From the NCBI RefSeq assembly GCF_034350045.1, contig NZ_CP133781.1, positions 5,258,501 to 5,322,500 of the forward strand: DNA of 64,000 nucleotides, in the 5' to 3' direction. Below, one piece after another: positions 34,074 through 42,769 of this stretch; within the stretch, counting starts at the first letter, position 1; every line of letters begins with the position of its first letter. A program made the position numbers and the translations under genes. Source of the stretch: Pseudomonas sp. CCI4.2 (GTDB lineage Bacteria > Pseudomonadota > Gammaproteobacteria > Pseudomonadales > Pseudomonadaceae). The notes beneath the pieces are model-generated. The model saw nothing but the letters and a program-made list of their open reading frames with translations, searched no databases and was not told where the DNA came from.

Positions 34074-34098
34074 GGGCGGTCGCCAGGGGCAACCGCCT
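34074..34098. terminator. Possible hairpin between cysK and lpxO
   Basis: GGGCGGT-CGCC-AG-GGGC-AACCGCC folds into an imperfect GC-rich hairpin downstream of cysK on the minus strand. There is no T-run after it, so it is a weak terminator candidate. Confidence 0.35.
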
Positions 34099-34200
34099 TC
34101 TGCATTGCGTCTTCGCGAAATGCACACTGAAGCGGATTTGAAGCCGGCCATGATAAGCCTTCAGGAGCCAGGTAAAAAGCAGCCTGTTAACAACGAACCG

Positions 34201-35175
34201 TTACTGCTGGTTTTCCTGATCAGTGAACAAGTCACTGAATAGCATGCTCGACAGGTAGCGCTCACCCGAATCCGGCAGAATCACGACGATGGTTTTACCC
34301 TGCATTTCCGGGGTTTCGGCCATCCGCACCGCCGCCGCCATGGCCGCGCCACAGGAAATGCCGCACAAAATTCCTTCTTCACGCATCAGACGCAGGGCCA
34401 TGGCCTTGGCCTCCTCGTCCGTAACGAGTTCGACCCGATCAATAACGGAAAGATCAAGATTCTTGGGGATGAAACCGGCGCCGATGCCCTGAATCTTGTG
34501 GGGGCTGGGGGTGATGTCTTGCCCGGCCATGGCCTGGGTAATGATCGGCGACACGCTGGGTTCTACGGCTATCGACAAAATCGGCTTGCCCGCCGTGTTT
34601 TTGATGTAGCGCGAGATACCGGTAATGGTGCCGCCAGTACCGACGCCCGCGACCAGCACATCAATGGCACCGTCGGTGTCGTTCCAGATTTCCGGGCCGG
34701 TGGTCTTCTCGTGAATCGCCGGGTTGGCCGGGTTATCAAACTGTCCCGGCATGAAGTAGCTCGACGGATCGCTGGCGAGCAGTTCTTCAGCTTTGGCAAT
34801 TGCGCCCTTCATCCCTTTGGCAGGCTCGGTCAGCACCAACTCGGCGCCCAACGCCTTGAGCACCTTGCGTCGCTCGATGCTCATCGATGCGGGCATGGTC
34901 AGCACCAGTTTGTAACCCCGTGCGGCGGCAACGAATGCCAAGCCGATGCCGGTGTTACCAGAGGTCGGCTCAACGATGGTCATGCCGGGTTTGAGTTTGC
35001 CACTGCTTTCAGCGTCCCAAATCATGCTGGCACCGATGCGGCACTTAACCGAGTAACCGGGGTTGCGCCCTTCGATCTTGGCCAGGATAGTGACCCCGCG
35101 TGGTGCAATACGGTTGATCTGAACCAGCGGCGTGTTGCCGATGGAATGGGCGTTATCAGCATAAATGCGGCTCAT
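34201..35175 (-). CDS. cysK: Cysteine synthase A (O-acetylserine sulfhydrylase)
   Basis: A 324-residue PLP enzyme from ATG 35175, preceded by AAGGA at seven bases; the frame open to 35367 is an upstream extension. Lys44 in NPGYSVKCRIGA forms the PLP aldimine, PTSGNTG binds substrate carboxylate, and GVGTGGTITG binds the PLP phosphate. It converts O-acetylserine and sulfide to cysteine. The sequence pattern SIGNTPLVQINRIAPRG is CysK rather than CysM. It is divergent from the DUF748 gene with about 120 bp between them, the same arrangement as in P. aeruginosa. Confidence 0.95.
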   Translation of the reverse strand: MSRIYADNAHSIGNTPLVQINRIAPRGVTILAKIEGRNPGYSVKCRIGASMIWDAESSGKLKPGMTIVEPTSGNTGIGLAFVAAARGYKLVLTMPASMSIERRKVLKALGAELVLTEPAKGMKGAIAKAEELLASDPSSYFMPGQFDNPANPAIHEKTTGPEIWNDTDGAIDVLVAGVGTGGTITGISRYIKNTAGKPILSIAVEPSVSPIITQAMAGQDITPSPHKIQGIGAGFIPKNLDLSVIDRVELVTDEEAKAMALRLMREEGILCGISCGAAMAAAVRMAETPEMQGKTIVVILPDSGERYLSSMLFSDLFTDQENQQ

Positions 35176-35298
35176 GGCAGTGTCCTTGTGCACGTTATCG
35201 AATGGGCAAAGCCTATGCCCCCAACTTGCGTGCGTCCAGTGCAGCGAACGGATGCCAAACCGGGCAGTCAACAGCTTACGCAAACGGAGGCTTTGATC

Positions 35299-36369
35299 AT
35301 GAAACGTCGCTATAGCGTCGCGCTGTGGACTGTCCTGGGTATCATAGTCTTGCTGGTTGTGGTGCAAATCGCCCTGCCCTATGTGGTGCGCAACTACCTG
35401 AACGAAAAACTCGCCGACATGGGCGATTACCGCGGTCAGGTCACCGATGTAGATTTAGCCTTGTGGCGTGGCGCTTATAAAATCAACGGCCTCGATATTG
35501 TGAAAGTCTCCGGCAACGTGCCTGTTCCGTTCGTCAAAATCCCCGTCATCGACTTGGCCGTGAGCTGGCACTCTTTGTGGTACGACCACGCCGTCGTAGC
35601 GCGCGTGCGCTTTGTCAGCCCCGAGCTTAACTTCGTCGACGGCGGTGACAACAAGGAGGCGTCGCAAACCGGTCAGGGCACCGATTGGCGCGCCCAGCTG
35701 AACAAACTGTTGCCCATCACCCTCAACGAAGTTCGTATCAGTGACGGCAAAATCACTTTCAACAATTTCACCTCCACTCCGAAAGTCAAAATCGAAGCCG
35801 ATAAAGTCAACGCCAGCCTGTACAACCTGACCAACGTGGCGGACGCCAAAGGCCAGCGTGAGGCCCGGTTTTCAGGCAAAGCCTTGCTGATGGGCAAGGC
35901 GCCTTTGGACACCGCCGCCACGTTTGATCCGTTCAGTAATTTCGAAGATTTCGACTTCCGCCTCCGCGCGACCGGAATCGAACTGAAAAGCCTCAACGAT
36001 TTTGCGTCTGCCTACGGAAAATTCGATTTTAACGCTGGTAACGGCGATGTGGTGATCCAGGCCAAAGCGGTCAAGGGTCAACTCAGTGGCTACATCAAAC
36101 CGCTGCTGCGCAACGTCGAAGTGTTCAACTGGCAGCAGGATGTGGAAAACCAGAACAAGAGCTTTTTCCGCTCAGTCTGGGAAGCCGTGGTCGGCGCCAG
36201 CCAGGCAGTGCTGAAGAACCAGAACAAAAACCAGTTTGCGACCCGTGTTGACCTCAGTGGCAGTGTGCACAAACAGGACATCAGCGCGTTTCAGGCGTTT
36301 TTGCAGATCCTGCACAACGGTTTTATCCAAGCGTTCAATACTCGCTATGACAACGGTAAAACCCCGTGA
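35299..36369 (+). CDS. DUF748 (AsmA-like) envelope protein
   Basis: A 356-residue protein from ATG 35299, with GGAGG eight bases upstream. The frame stays open back to 34498 but that part is antisense to cysK. An N-terminal membrane helix (VALWTVLGIIVLLVVVQIAL) is followed by a periplasmic beta-rich body with VTDVDLALWRGAYKINGLDI and NEVRISDGKITFNNF, typical of DUF748/AsmA-like proteins. These are related to proteins that handle phospholipid transport across the periplasm, but this branch is uncharacterised. It ends 7 bp from the converging DUF2442 gene. Confidence 0.87.
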   Translation: MKRRYSVALWTVLGIIVLLVVVQIALPYVVRNYLNEKLADMGDYRGQVTDVDLALWRGAYKINGLDIVKVSGNVPVPFVKIPVIDLAVSWHSLWYDHAVVARVRFVSPELNFVDGGDNKEASQTGQGTDWRAQLNKLLPITLNEVRISDGKITFNNFTSTPKVKIEADKVNASLYNLTNVADAKGQREARFSGKALLMGKAPLDTAATFDPFSNFEDFDFRLRATGIELKSLNDFASAYGKFDFNAGNGDVVIQAKAVKGQLSGYIKPLLRNVEVFNWQQDVENQNKSFFRSVWEAVVGASQAVLKNQNKNQFATRVDLSGSVHKQDISAFQAFLQILHNGFIQAFNTRYDNGKTP

Positions 36370-36376
36370 TCAAGGG

Positions 36377-36901
36377 TCAGCGTTTTTTGTCAGCTGCTGG
36401 CGTGCTTGGGGCTGAATACTGCGTCGTGTCTTCCGCAACCAAGCGCAGCTTTGGCGCTTGGCGCTGCAGTGCGTCCCAGCCCAGACAGGCCAACGCCAAG
36501 GTCCGCGGTGTGGGCTCTCGGGCATTGCTGTAACGGGAGATGCTTCGCGCACTCACGCCCAACGCTTGCGCGGCTTGCGCCAAGGGCAAACCGGTACGGG
36601 CACGCCAACCGATGAAGATGCGGGTGTTTTCGTCCGTTGTTGCCTGAGCTTGCGCGTCGAGGTAAAGGGTATCGGCGCCGAGCTGGATATCCAGCTCGGG
36701 CCATTCCACGGTCCAGCCATCATCACCCAGTTGCGCGCCGACAAAAGCGCCGTCGCGCGTTAACGGCTGTAAACCGGGGTAATCGGCCAAGTCAGCGGTG
36801 AGGTCCAGAATGAAGTGTTGACCGTCAATAAACGTCAACGCCAACCGGTTATCACGGGTTGCCTGCACAGCCTGCAGACGGGGGCGTTTCATGGATGCCA
36901 T
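36377..36901 (-). CDS. DUF2442 protein with C-terminal HTH
   Basis: About 174 residues from ATG 36901; alternatives are ATG 36910 (too close to GGAGG) and ATG 36892, which overlaps the previous stop as ATGA. Residues about 5-80 form a DUF2442 domain (DNRLALTFIDGQHFILDLTA; DGWTVEWPELDIQLGADTLY). Residues about 97-140 form a helix-turn-helix (GLPLAQAAQALGVSARSISR). It is paired with the DUF4160 gene, and a palindrome covers the start region of the pair, suggesting it represses its own operon. The arrangement resembles a toxin-antitoxin locus, but no toxic activity is shown by the sequence. Confidence 0.8.
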   Translation of the reverse strand: MASMKRPRLQAVQATRDNRLALTFIDGQHFILDLTADLADYPGLQPLTRDGAFVGAQLGDDGWTVEWPELDIQLGADTLYLDAQAQATTDENTRIFIGWRARTGLPLAQAAQALGVSARSISRYSNAREPTPRTLALACLGWDALQRQAPKLRLVAEDTTQYSAPSTPAADKKR

Positions 36902-37119
36902 AGCGTCCATTCCTCCATCAATTGTTGTTGGTGAGCCCGTATCCAATCCAACGCTTCCGGCAGCACTACGGCGGGAGCATGCCCTCGTATCGCCACGACT
37001 GAGCGCAGGCCGATCAACACATCGATACCGCCACCGGTCAGGTGAACATGAGGTGGCAGAGGGTCCTTCTCGCGCAATTGGATACGGTATTTCTCGCGAA
37101 ATCGGTATTGGGTCGACAT
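36889..37119 (-). CDS. DUF4160 protein
   Basis: A 76-residue protein: MSTQYRFREKYRIQLREKDP then PHVHLTGGGIDVLIGLRSV, with the EKDPLPPHVHL motif that defines DUF4160. ATG at 37119 is used; a TTG at 37128 is also in frame and no good ribosome-binding site is seen for either, which may reflect a nearly leaderless message. Its stop overlaps the next gene. DUF4160/DUF2442 pairs are widespread in bacteria and behave like mobile cassettes; function is unknown. Confidence 0.8.
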   Translation of the reverse strand: MSTQYRFREKYRIQLREKDPLPPHVHLTGGGIDVLIGLRSVVAIRGHAPAVVLPEALDWIRAHQQQLMEEWTLWHP

Positions 37120-37128
37120 GCGACACAA

Positions 37129-37151
37129 GGTATAGCCAAGTTAGCTATACC
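37129..37151. promoter_or_regulatory. Palindromic operator of the DUF4160/DUF2442 pair
   Basis: GGTATAGC-CAAGTTA-GCTATACC is a perfect 8-bp inverted repeat with a 7-bp spacer, ending 9 bp before the DUF4160 start. Its position at the transcription/translation start suits binding by a small repressor, most simply the HTH in the second gene. Confidence 0.6.
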
Positions 37152-37312
37152 TCAATAATGGCAGACCGTTGAACTGAGTCAAAGTGTGACGCGGCATTCA
37201 GAGACTGAATGCCGCGTCTGCGTTCACAGTCGCCCGACCTGCGCGTTATAGTCCGCACATTGAGCAACCGCTTATTACGCCCTTTGCGGCGACTCCGTTC
37301 GAGGATTTCAAA

Positions 37313-38158
37313 ATGAAGTTTGAAGGCACCAGCGCCTACGTCGCCACCGACGACCTGAAGCTTGCGGTCAACGCAGCCATCACTCTGGAACGCCCCCTGC
37401 TGGTCAAAGGCGAACCTGGCACCGGCAAAACCATGTTGGCCGAGCAACTGGCTGAATCTTTCGGTGCCCGCCTGATCACGTGGCACATCAAGTCCACCAC
37501 TAAGGCGCATCAAGGCCTCTACGAGTACGACGCGGTGAGCCGCCTGCGCGATTCGCAACTGGGTGTGGATAAAGTCCATGACGTGCGCAATTACTTGAAG
37601 AAAGGCAAACTCTGGGAAGCCTTTGAAGCCGAAGAGCGGGTCATTTTGCTGATTGATGAAATCGACAAGGCCGACATCGAATTCCCCAACGATCTGCTGC
37701 AAGAACTCGACAAGATGGAGTTCTACGTTTACGAGATCGACGAGACGATCAAAGCGAAAATCCGTCCGATTATCATCATTACGTCAAACAATGAAAAAGA
37801 GCTGCCAGACGCGTTCTTGCGCCGCTGCTTCTTTCATTACATCGCCTTCCCGGATCGCGTCACCCTGCAAAAGATCGTCGATGTGCATTACCCGAACATC
37901 AAAAAAGAGTTGGTCAGCGAAGCCCTCGACGTGTTCTTCGACGTGCGCAAAGTTCCCGGTTTGAAGAAGAAACCGTCGACCTCGGAACTGGTCGACTGGC
38001 TGAAGTTGTTGATGGCCGACAACATTGGTGAAGCGGTGCTGCGTGAGCGTGATCCGACCAAAGCCATTCCGCCGCTGGCGGGTGCGCTGGTCAAGAACGA
38101 GCAAGACGTTCAGCTGCTCGAACGTTTGGCCTTCATGAGCCGTCGCGTTAACCGCTGA
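37313..38158 (+). CDS. MoxR-type AAA+ ATPase
   Basis: A 281-residue ATPase with Walker A GEPGTGKT (about 34-41), Walker B VILLIDEIDKAD (about 110-121), sensor 1 IITSNNEKELPDAF and an arginine finger in FLRRCFFHY. MoxR proteins act as chaperones that mature or activate partner complexes together with VWA proteins. The VWA partner gene follows 61 bp later. GAGGA lies seven bases before the ATG. The same pair occurs near cysK in P. aeruginosa. Confidence 0.93.
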   Translation: MKFEGTSAYVATDDLKLAVNAAITLERPLLVKGEPGTGKTMLAEQLAESFGARLITWHIKSTTKAHQGLYEYDAVSRLRDSQLGVDKVHDVRNYLKKGKLWEAFEAEERVILLIDEIDKADIEFPNDLLQELDKMEFYVYEIDETIKAKIRPIIIITSNNEKELPDAFLRRCFFHYIAFPDRVTLQKIVDVHYPNIKKELVSEALDVFFDVRKVPGLKKKPSTSELVDWLKLLMADNIGEAVLRERDPTKAIPPLAGALVKNEQDVQLLERLAFMSRRVNR

Positions 38159-38219
38159 ATCTGAACCACGCTGCCCGAACCGCTCAGCGTCCAGACACAC
38201 GACATCAAGGGCGACAGCC

Positions 38220-39398
38220 ATGCTGCTCAACCTGTTCAATGAAATGCGCGCAGCCAAAGTGCCGGTCTCGGTGCGGGAGCTGCTCGATTTGATCAATGCG
38301 CTTAAACAGCGAGTGACCTTCGCTGACATGGACGAGTTCTACTTTCTCGCCCGCACGATTCTAGTCAAGGATGAACGCCACTTCGACAAATTCGACCGGG
38401 CGTTCGGCGCCTATTTCAACGGCCTCGAAAAACTCGACGACCATCTAAAAGCGCTGATTCCCGAAGATTGGTTGCGCAAGGAATTCGAGCGCTCGTTGAG
38501 TGAAGAGGAACGTGCGCAGATCCAGACCTTGGGTGGCCTGGACAAGCTGATCGAGGAGTTTAAGAAACGCCTGGAAGAGCAAAAAGAACGTCACGCCGGT
38601 GGCAATAAATGGATCGGCACAGGCGGCACTAGCCCTTTCGGTTCAGGCGGGTATAACCCGGAAGGCATTCGGGTCGGCGACGCGGGCGCACGCCAGGGTA
38701 AAGCGGTAAAAGTCTGGGAGCAACGCGAATACAAAAACCTCGATGATTCGGTGGAGCTGGGTACCCGCAATATCAAGATTGCCCTGCGTCGCTTACGCAA
38801 ATTTGCCCGTCAGGGTGCGGCTGAAGAACTCGACATCGACGGCACCATCGACCACACCGCCCGCGACGCCGGCTTGCTGAACATCCAAATGCGCCCGGAA
38901 CGCCGCAACACCATCAAGTTGCTGTTGCTGTTCGACATCGGCGGCTCAATGGACGCCCACGTCAAAACCTGTGAAGAACTGTTTTCCGCGTGCAAGACCG
39001 AGTTCAAACACTTGGAGTACTTTTACTTTCACAACTTCATTTATGAATCGGTGTGGAAAAACAACCTGCGCCGCAGCTCTGAATCCACCGCCACTCAGGA
39101 TTTGCTGAACAAATACGGCGCCGACTACAAAGTAATCTTCATCGGCGACGCCGCCATGGCGCCCTACGAAATTACCCAAGCAGGCGGCAGCGTCGAACAC
39201 TGGAACGAAGAGCCCGGCTACGCCTGGATGCAGCGTTTCAAAGAGAAATACAAAAAGCTCATCTGGATCAATCCGTATCCGAAAGACACTTGGGCCTACA
39301 GCACATCGACCAACATCGTCCGAGACTTGATCGACGATCAGATGTATCCACTGACGTTGCGCGGGCTGGAAGAAGGGATGCGGTTTTTGGCAAAGTGA
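38220..39398 (+). CDS. VWA (CoxE-type) protein, partner of MoxR
   Basis: A 392-residue cytoplasmic protein. The N-terminal 130 residues are helical (MLLNLFNEMRAAKVPVSVRE). A charged coiled-coil segment (LDKLIEEFKKRLEEQKERH) and a glycine-rich linker follow. The VWA domain occupies about 235-392. Its MIDAS motif reads FDIGGSMDAH: the usual DxSxS is DxGxS, losing one metal-ligand Ser. The family includes CoxE, which with a MoxR ATPase (CoxD) loads metal into CO dehydrogenase. The client here is unknown. AAGGG lies eight bases before the ATG. Confidence 0.9.
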   Translation: MLLNLFNEMRAAKVPVSVRELLDLINALKQRVTFADMDEFYFLARTILVKDERHFDKFDRAFGAYFNGLEKLDDHLKALIPEDWLRKEFERSLSEEERAQIQTLGGLDKLIEEFKKRLEEQKERHAGGNKWIGTGGTSPFGSGGYNPEGIRVGDAGARQGKAVKVWEQREYKNLDDSVELGTRNIKIALRRLRKFARQGAAEELDIDGTIDHTARDAGLLNIQMRPERRNTIKLLLLFDIGGSMDAHVKTCEELFSACKTEFKHLEYFYFHNFIYESVWKNNLRRSSESTATQDLLNKYGADYKVIFIGDAAMAPYEITQAGGSVEHWNEEPGYAWMQRFKEKYKKLIWINPYPKDTWAYSTSTNIVRDLIDDQMYPLTLRGLEEGMRFLAK

Positions 39399-39411
39399 AC
39401 CTATAAATCCC

Positions 39412-39600
39412 CTGTAGGCGCTGCCGAAGGCTGCGATAGATTTTTCAGCACCTACTATTTCGTGTCGGCCTAAGTCTCTGTGTGAGTTGCCAACGAAAGC
39501 GTCCTTGCAGTCAACCCAGGTTTCAGATCGACATCGGCGGCGCGATGACGGGCCTCTTCGCAGGCAAGCCTGCTCCCACAGTCTCTGCGGCTGCTCGCTA
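39412..39600. repeat. Composite intergenic repeat, copy 2 of 3
   Basis: It starts TGTAGGCGCTGCCGAAGGCT and contains GCCAACGAAAGCGTCCTTGC, CAGGTTTCAGATCGACATCG, and TTCGCAGGCAAGCCTGCTCC followed by CACAG. Block order and orientation match 42555-42750 closely and 7675-7865 partly. Short frames through it are not genes. Confidence 0.65.
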
Positions 39601-39798
39601 CCAACCGTGCCAATTAAATCCCAAAGCCGTACCGGCTTCGCAGCTTCGGCAGTCTTGTGTTGTTTATTTCAGTTGGCAAATCCAACGGCAACATGTCTCT
39701 CACTACAGCGACATTTAACTTAATCAAATCCACAGGACCACTCTCCTGCGGACGCAGTTGTGCGCCGCATGGGAGCAACTGGCAAGTCAGTTAATGCA

Positions 39799-40023
39799 AT
39801 GTCTTTTTTGAACACAGAAGAGATCGAGACCGAAATCGCGCAGCCGCAATACACTGTCTTGCCGGACAAACTGAATACCATGACTGGAACGTTAGACAAT
39901 GATCTGGATGTGAAGTACTACACCTTCACCGCTGTTCGGGGTCAGAAGGTGATGATTCACGAACTCGGTAGAACATCTGCGAACTCGCCGTGGAAGATTG
40001 AATACAAAACCGACAAGGATTAA
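39799..40023 (+). pseudogene. Remnant of a PPC-domain-like protein
   Basis: A 74-codon frame from ATG 39799 (in-frame GTG at 39760). The segment LDNDLDVKYYTFTAVRGQKV then MIHELGR resembles the start of bacterial pre-peptidase C-terminal (PPC) domains, which are normally longer and part of secreted proteins. The frame stops immediately before a GCCAAC-type repeat at 40036, so the 3' part was probably lost. No strong ribosome-binding site is visible. It could instead be an intact small gene. Confidence 0.4.
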
Positions 40024-40035
40024 CGTACGCACACT

Positions 40036-40112
40036 CTGTAGAGCCAACTTGTTGGCGAGAGAGGTTACCTGACAACCACATCATTCCTTCGCCAACAAGT
40101 TGGCTCCTACAG
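40036..40112. repeat. GCCAAC/GTTGGC inverted repeat pair
   Basis: CTGTAGAGCCAACTTGTTGG at 40036 faces CCAACAAGTTGGCTCCTACA near 40092 across about 30 bp. The right arm contains TTGGCTCCTAC, the exact 11-mer into which the IS110 element at 56.6 kb has inserted, so this is an unoccupied copy of that target. Confidence 0.75.
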
Positions 40113-40122
40113 TCGAGGGAGA

Positions 40123-41049
40123 TTAATGTGGCCCGCTAAACACCTGTAAATACCGCACCTGTTGCTGATGCGCGGTGTTTTGCACTATTGGCTTTAAGCG
40201 GATAACACTGCCCGGCAGGCATTGCGCCAATCTCGCCAACGACAACGGTGTCAACGCGCCCAGTCGGGGATAGCCGCCGATGGTTTGTCGGTCGTTGAGC
40301 AGGACGATGGGTTGGCCGTCGGGGGGGATTTGTAGGGCGCCCAAAGGGATGCCTTCGGAAATCATCGGCGACCCCAGATAGGTCAACGCCGGTCCCAATA
40401 AACGAATGCCCATGCGGTCGGCGCGGGTGTCGAGGGTCCAGTCGCTGTTGAAGGCGTCGAACAGGCTTAATCCGCTGAATTGGCCAATTTGAGCGCCCAG
40501 TACGACGTCTAAGGGAGTGCTTACAGCAAAATCTGGAATCTGTTGATTGGGTAATGCTTGCAGCACGAAAGCCGCGCCGGAGTAGCTTAACCGGTCACCT
40601 TTGCCCAGCGGCTTACCCAAGCCATCAAGACCGCCGAGTGCTTCGCGTACCACGGTCGAGCAACTGCCCAACACCGCTGGCGCAGTGAAACCACCCGGTG
40701 CCGCCAAATAGGCACGTGCACCGACGATGGGCCGGTTAAAGCGTAATCGCTGGCCTTTGCCCATAAAAAAACTGCGCCATGGCTTAAGTGGCCGGCTGTC
40801 GAGCATGGCGTCGAGATCAGCACCCGCCAACGCCAGGCAGCAATCCTCCTCGGCGAGCAGGGTCATACCACCAAGGGTCACTTCGACCACGGCGGCGTCC
40901 AGCGGGTTGCCCAGCAGCTTATTGGCCAACGACATCGAGACCCAATCTGCCGCCCCGCCTTGGGTTACGCCCAAATGCCGCACGCCGAAACGACCGGCGT
41001 CTTGCAGCAGGCACAGCGGCGTACTGGTTTCGATCAACAACGCGCTCAT
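40123..41049 (-). CDS. pxpC: 5-oxoprolinase subunit C (biotin-dependent carboxylase-like)
   Basis: A 308-residue protein with the AHS2/KipA family start LCLLQDAGRFGVRHLGVTQGGAADWVSMSLAN and the motifs CLALAGADL, RAYLAAPGGF and PIVLLNDRQTIGGYPRLGAL. PxpC works with PxpA and PxpB in the ATP-dependent hydrolysis of 5-oxoproline (pyroglutamate) to glutamate, a metabolite-repair reaction. Its start overlaps the pxpB stop (ATGA). It is the last gene of the operon. Confidence 0.94.
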   Translation of the reverse strand: MSALLIETSTPLCLLQDAGRFGVRHLGVTQGGAADWVSMSLANKLLGNPLDAAVVEVTLGGMTLLAEEDCCLALAGADLDAMLDSRPLKPWRSFFMGKGQRLRFNRPIVGARAYLAAPGGFTAPAVLGSCSTVVREALGGLDGLGKPLGKGDRLSYSGAAFVLQALPNQQIPDFAVSTPLDVVLGAQIGQFSGLSLFDAFNSDWTLDTRADRMGIRLLGPALTYLGSPMISEGIPLGALQIPPDGQPIVLLNDRQTIGGYPRLGALTPLSLARLAQCLPGSVIRLKPIVQNTAHQQQVRYLQVFSGPH

Positions 41050-41750
41050 GCCTGGCCCGTCAATGGCGTGTCGTCGCCACCCAAGCGAATAAACTCGGCA
41101 TGGTCTATGGATGCAAAGCTCACGCTGTCGCCAGGCTGCATCAAGCTGTAACCCTCACGCTGCCGATCAAACAGAAAGCTGGGCGTGCGGCCGATCAAGT
41201 TCCAGCCACCGGGCGAGACCACGGGATAAGCAGCCGTCTGGCGTTCGGCGATGCCGACGCTGCCGGCCGCGACGCGTTTGCGCGGGGTGTTCAAACGCGG
41301 TGCGGCAATGATTTCTTCGACCAGACCCATAAAGGCGAATCCTGGCGCAAAGCCCAGCGCGAACACCTGATACTCGCGCTGGCTGTGGCAGGCAATGACT
41401 TCACGGACGCTCAAGCCGCTGCGTTTTGCCAGCAAGCTCAGTTCCGGCCCGACGCTCGGGTCGTACCAGACCGGCAACACATGGTGCGTGCCATTGGCGT
41501 ATGGATCTGGGGCTAAATCGGTCAACGCGGCGTGTATCAACTCACGGGCTTGATTCGGGTTCAGCTGCGTCAGGTCGTAATGAACCATCAGCGTGGTGTA
41601 GGACGGCACTAAATCAATCAGAGTGCTTGCAAAGTGTTCGCGCAAACGCGCTACGGCGGCCAACATCCACGGCATGTTGGCTTCGTCGATGACCTCGAAC
41701 AGCCTCACCATGAGGCAGTCGATGGCCACCACTTCGATCCGCACCTTCAT
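41046..41750 (-). CDS. pxpB: 5-oxoprolinase subunit B
   Basis: A 234-residue AHS1/KipI-family protein. Typical motifs are VPSYTTLMVHYD, REYQVFALGFAPGFAFMGLV and RKRVAAGSVGIAERQTAAYPVVSPGGWNLIGRTP (split across about 160-195). It forms the complex with PxpC that phosphorylates 5-oxoproline for PxpA-linked ring opening. Both ends overlap neighbouring genes by four bases, so translation is coupled. Confidence 0.94.
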   Translation of the reverse strand: MKVRIEVVAIDCLMVRLFEVIDEANMPWMLAAVARLREHFASTLIDLVPSYTTLMVHYDLTQLNPNQARELIHAALTDLAPDPYANGTHHVLPVWYDPSVGPELSLLAKRSGLSVREVIACHSQREYQVFALGFAPGFAFMGLVEEIIAAPRLNTPRKRVAAGSVGIAERQTAAYPVVSPGGWNLIGRTPSFLFDRQREGYSLMQPGDSVSFASIDHAEFIRLGGDDTPLTGQA

Positions 41751-42499
41751 GACGATCGCAGCTCACCCAGCGCCTGTCGAATGCGTTGCACGGCGGCCAC
41801 CGAGCTGATGTTGTCGCCATGCACGCACAGCGTGTCGGTGGTCAGTAACAGGTCGCTGCCGTCCGACGCACGTAAGATTTCCCCACGCGCTAAGGTCAGT
41901 GCCTGGGCAATGATCGTTTCCGGGTCATGGTGAACAGCACCCGGCAATTGCCTTGAAACCAGATGGCCTGCAGGGTCGTACGCCCGGTCGGCGAAGGCCT
42001 CAAACCACAACTGCACGCCAAACTCATCGCCCAACGCTTGCGCCGCACTGTTATCGCGGGTGGACAACAACATCAGCGGTAAATGGACGTCGTAGCGGGC
42101 GATGGCCTGGATGACCGTACGCATCTGGTCGGGTTTGGCCATCATGTCGTTGTACATCGCCCCGTGGGGTTTAACGTAGTGCACGCGACTGCCTTGCGCC
42201 CGGCAAATACCGTCCAGCGCGCCGATCTGGTAATGCAGCAGGTCTTCAAGCTCGGCGGCGCTGCACGCCATGGAACGCCGGCCAAAACCGACCAGATCAG
42301 GGTATGCCGGGTGGGCGCCGATCATCACGTTATGGGACAGCGCTAGGCTTACGGTTTTGCGCATCACACTCGGGTCACCGGCGTGGAAACCGCAGGCGAT
42401 ATTGGCGCAGTCGATAAAGGGCATGACTTCAGCGTCCAGACCCATGGTCCAGGCGCCGTAGCTTTCACCGATGTCGCAATTCAATAACAGGCGGCGCAA
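41747..42499 (-). CDS. pxpA: 5-oxoprolinase subunit A (LamB/YcsF family)
   Basis: A 250-residue protein. The start LLLNCDIGESYGAW, IACGFHAGDPSVM, IGAHPAYPDLVGFGRR and HYVKPHGAMYNDM are the LamB/YcsF metal-site motifs. PxpA completes conversion of 5-oxoproline to glutamate. The start is TTG at 42499, with CAGGAG seven bases upstream. It is the first gene of pxpABC; a composite repeat lies upstream. Confidence 0.94.
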   Translation of the reverse strand: MRRLLLNCDIGESYGAWTMGLDAEVMPFIDCANIACGFHAGDPSVMRKTVSLALSHNVMIGAHPAYPDLVGFGRRSMACSAAELEDLLHYQIGALDGICRAQGSRVHYVKPHGAMYNDMMAKPDQMRTVIQAIARYDVHLPLMLLSTRDNSAAQALGDEFGVQLWFEAFADRAYDPAGHLVSRQLPGAVHHDPETIIAQALTLARGEILRASDGSDLLLTTDTLCVHGDNISSVAAVQRIRQALGELRSS

Positions 42500-42554
42500 A
42501 GGAAATCTCCTGTGTGCGTTGAATGGTTCAGGGGCATCTGAAGTCTTAACATTT

Positions 42555-42750
42555 GCGTAGGAGCTGCCGAGGCTGCGATAAGATTTTTCAGTGCCTACCC
42601 TTTCGTGTCTGCCTAAGTCTGTGTGTGTGGGCTTGCCAACGAAAGCGTCAATGCAGGCGCCCCGGATTTCTGATCGACGTCAGCGGTGCGATGACGAGGC
42701 TCTTCGCAGGCAAGCCTGCTCCCACAGTGTCTGCGGCTGCTTGCTATCAA
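42555..42750. repeat. Composite intergenic repeat, copy 3 of 3
   Basis: It starts CGTAGGAGCTGCCGAGGCTG and contains GCCAACGAAAGCGTCAATGC, ATTTCTGATCGACGTCAGCG, and TTCGCAGGCAAGCCTGCTCC followed by CACAGTGTCTGCGGCTGCTT. It is the closest match to the copy at 39412-39600 and lies in the same orientation. Confidence 0.65.
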
Positions 42751-42769
42751 CGGCGTCTGGAACCCATAC

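Noticed and set aside
34498..35298. 267-codon N-terminal extension of the DUF748 protein
   Set aside because: It is antisense to cysK; a good ribosome-binding site and membrane helix start at 35299.
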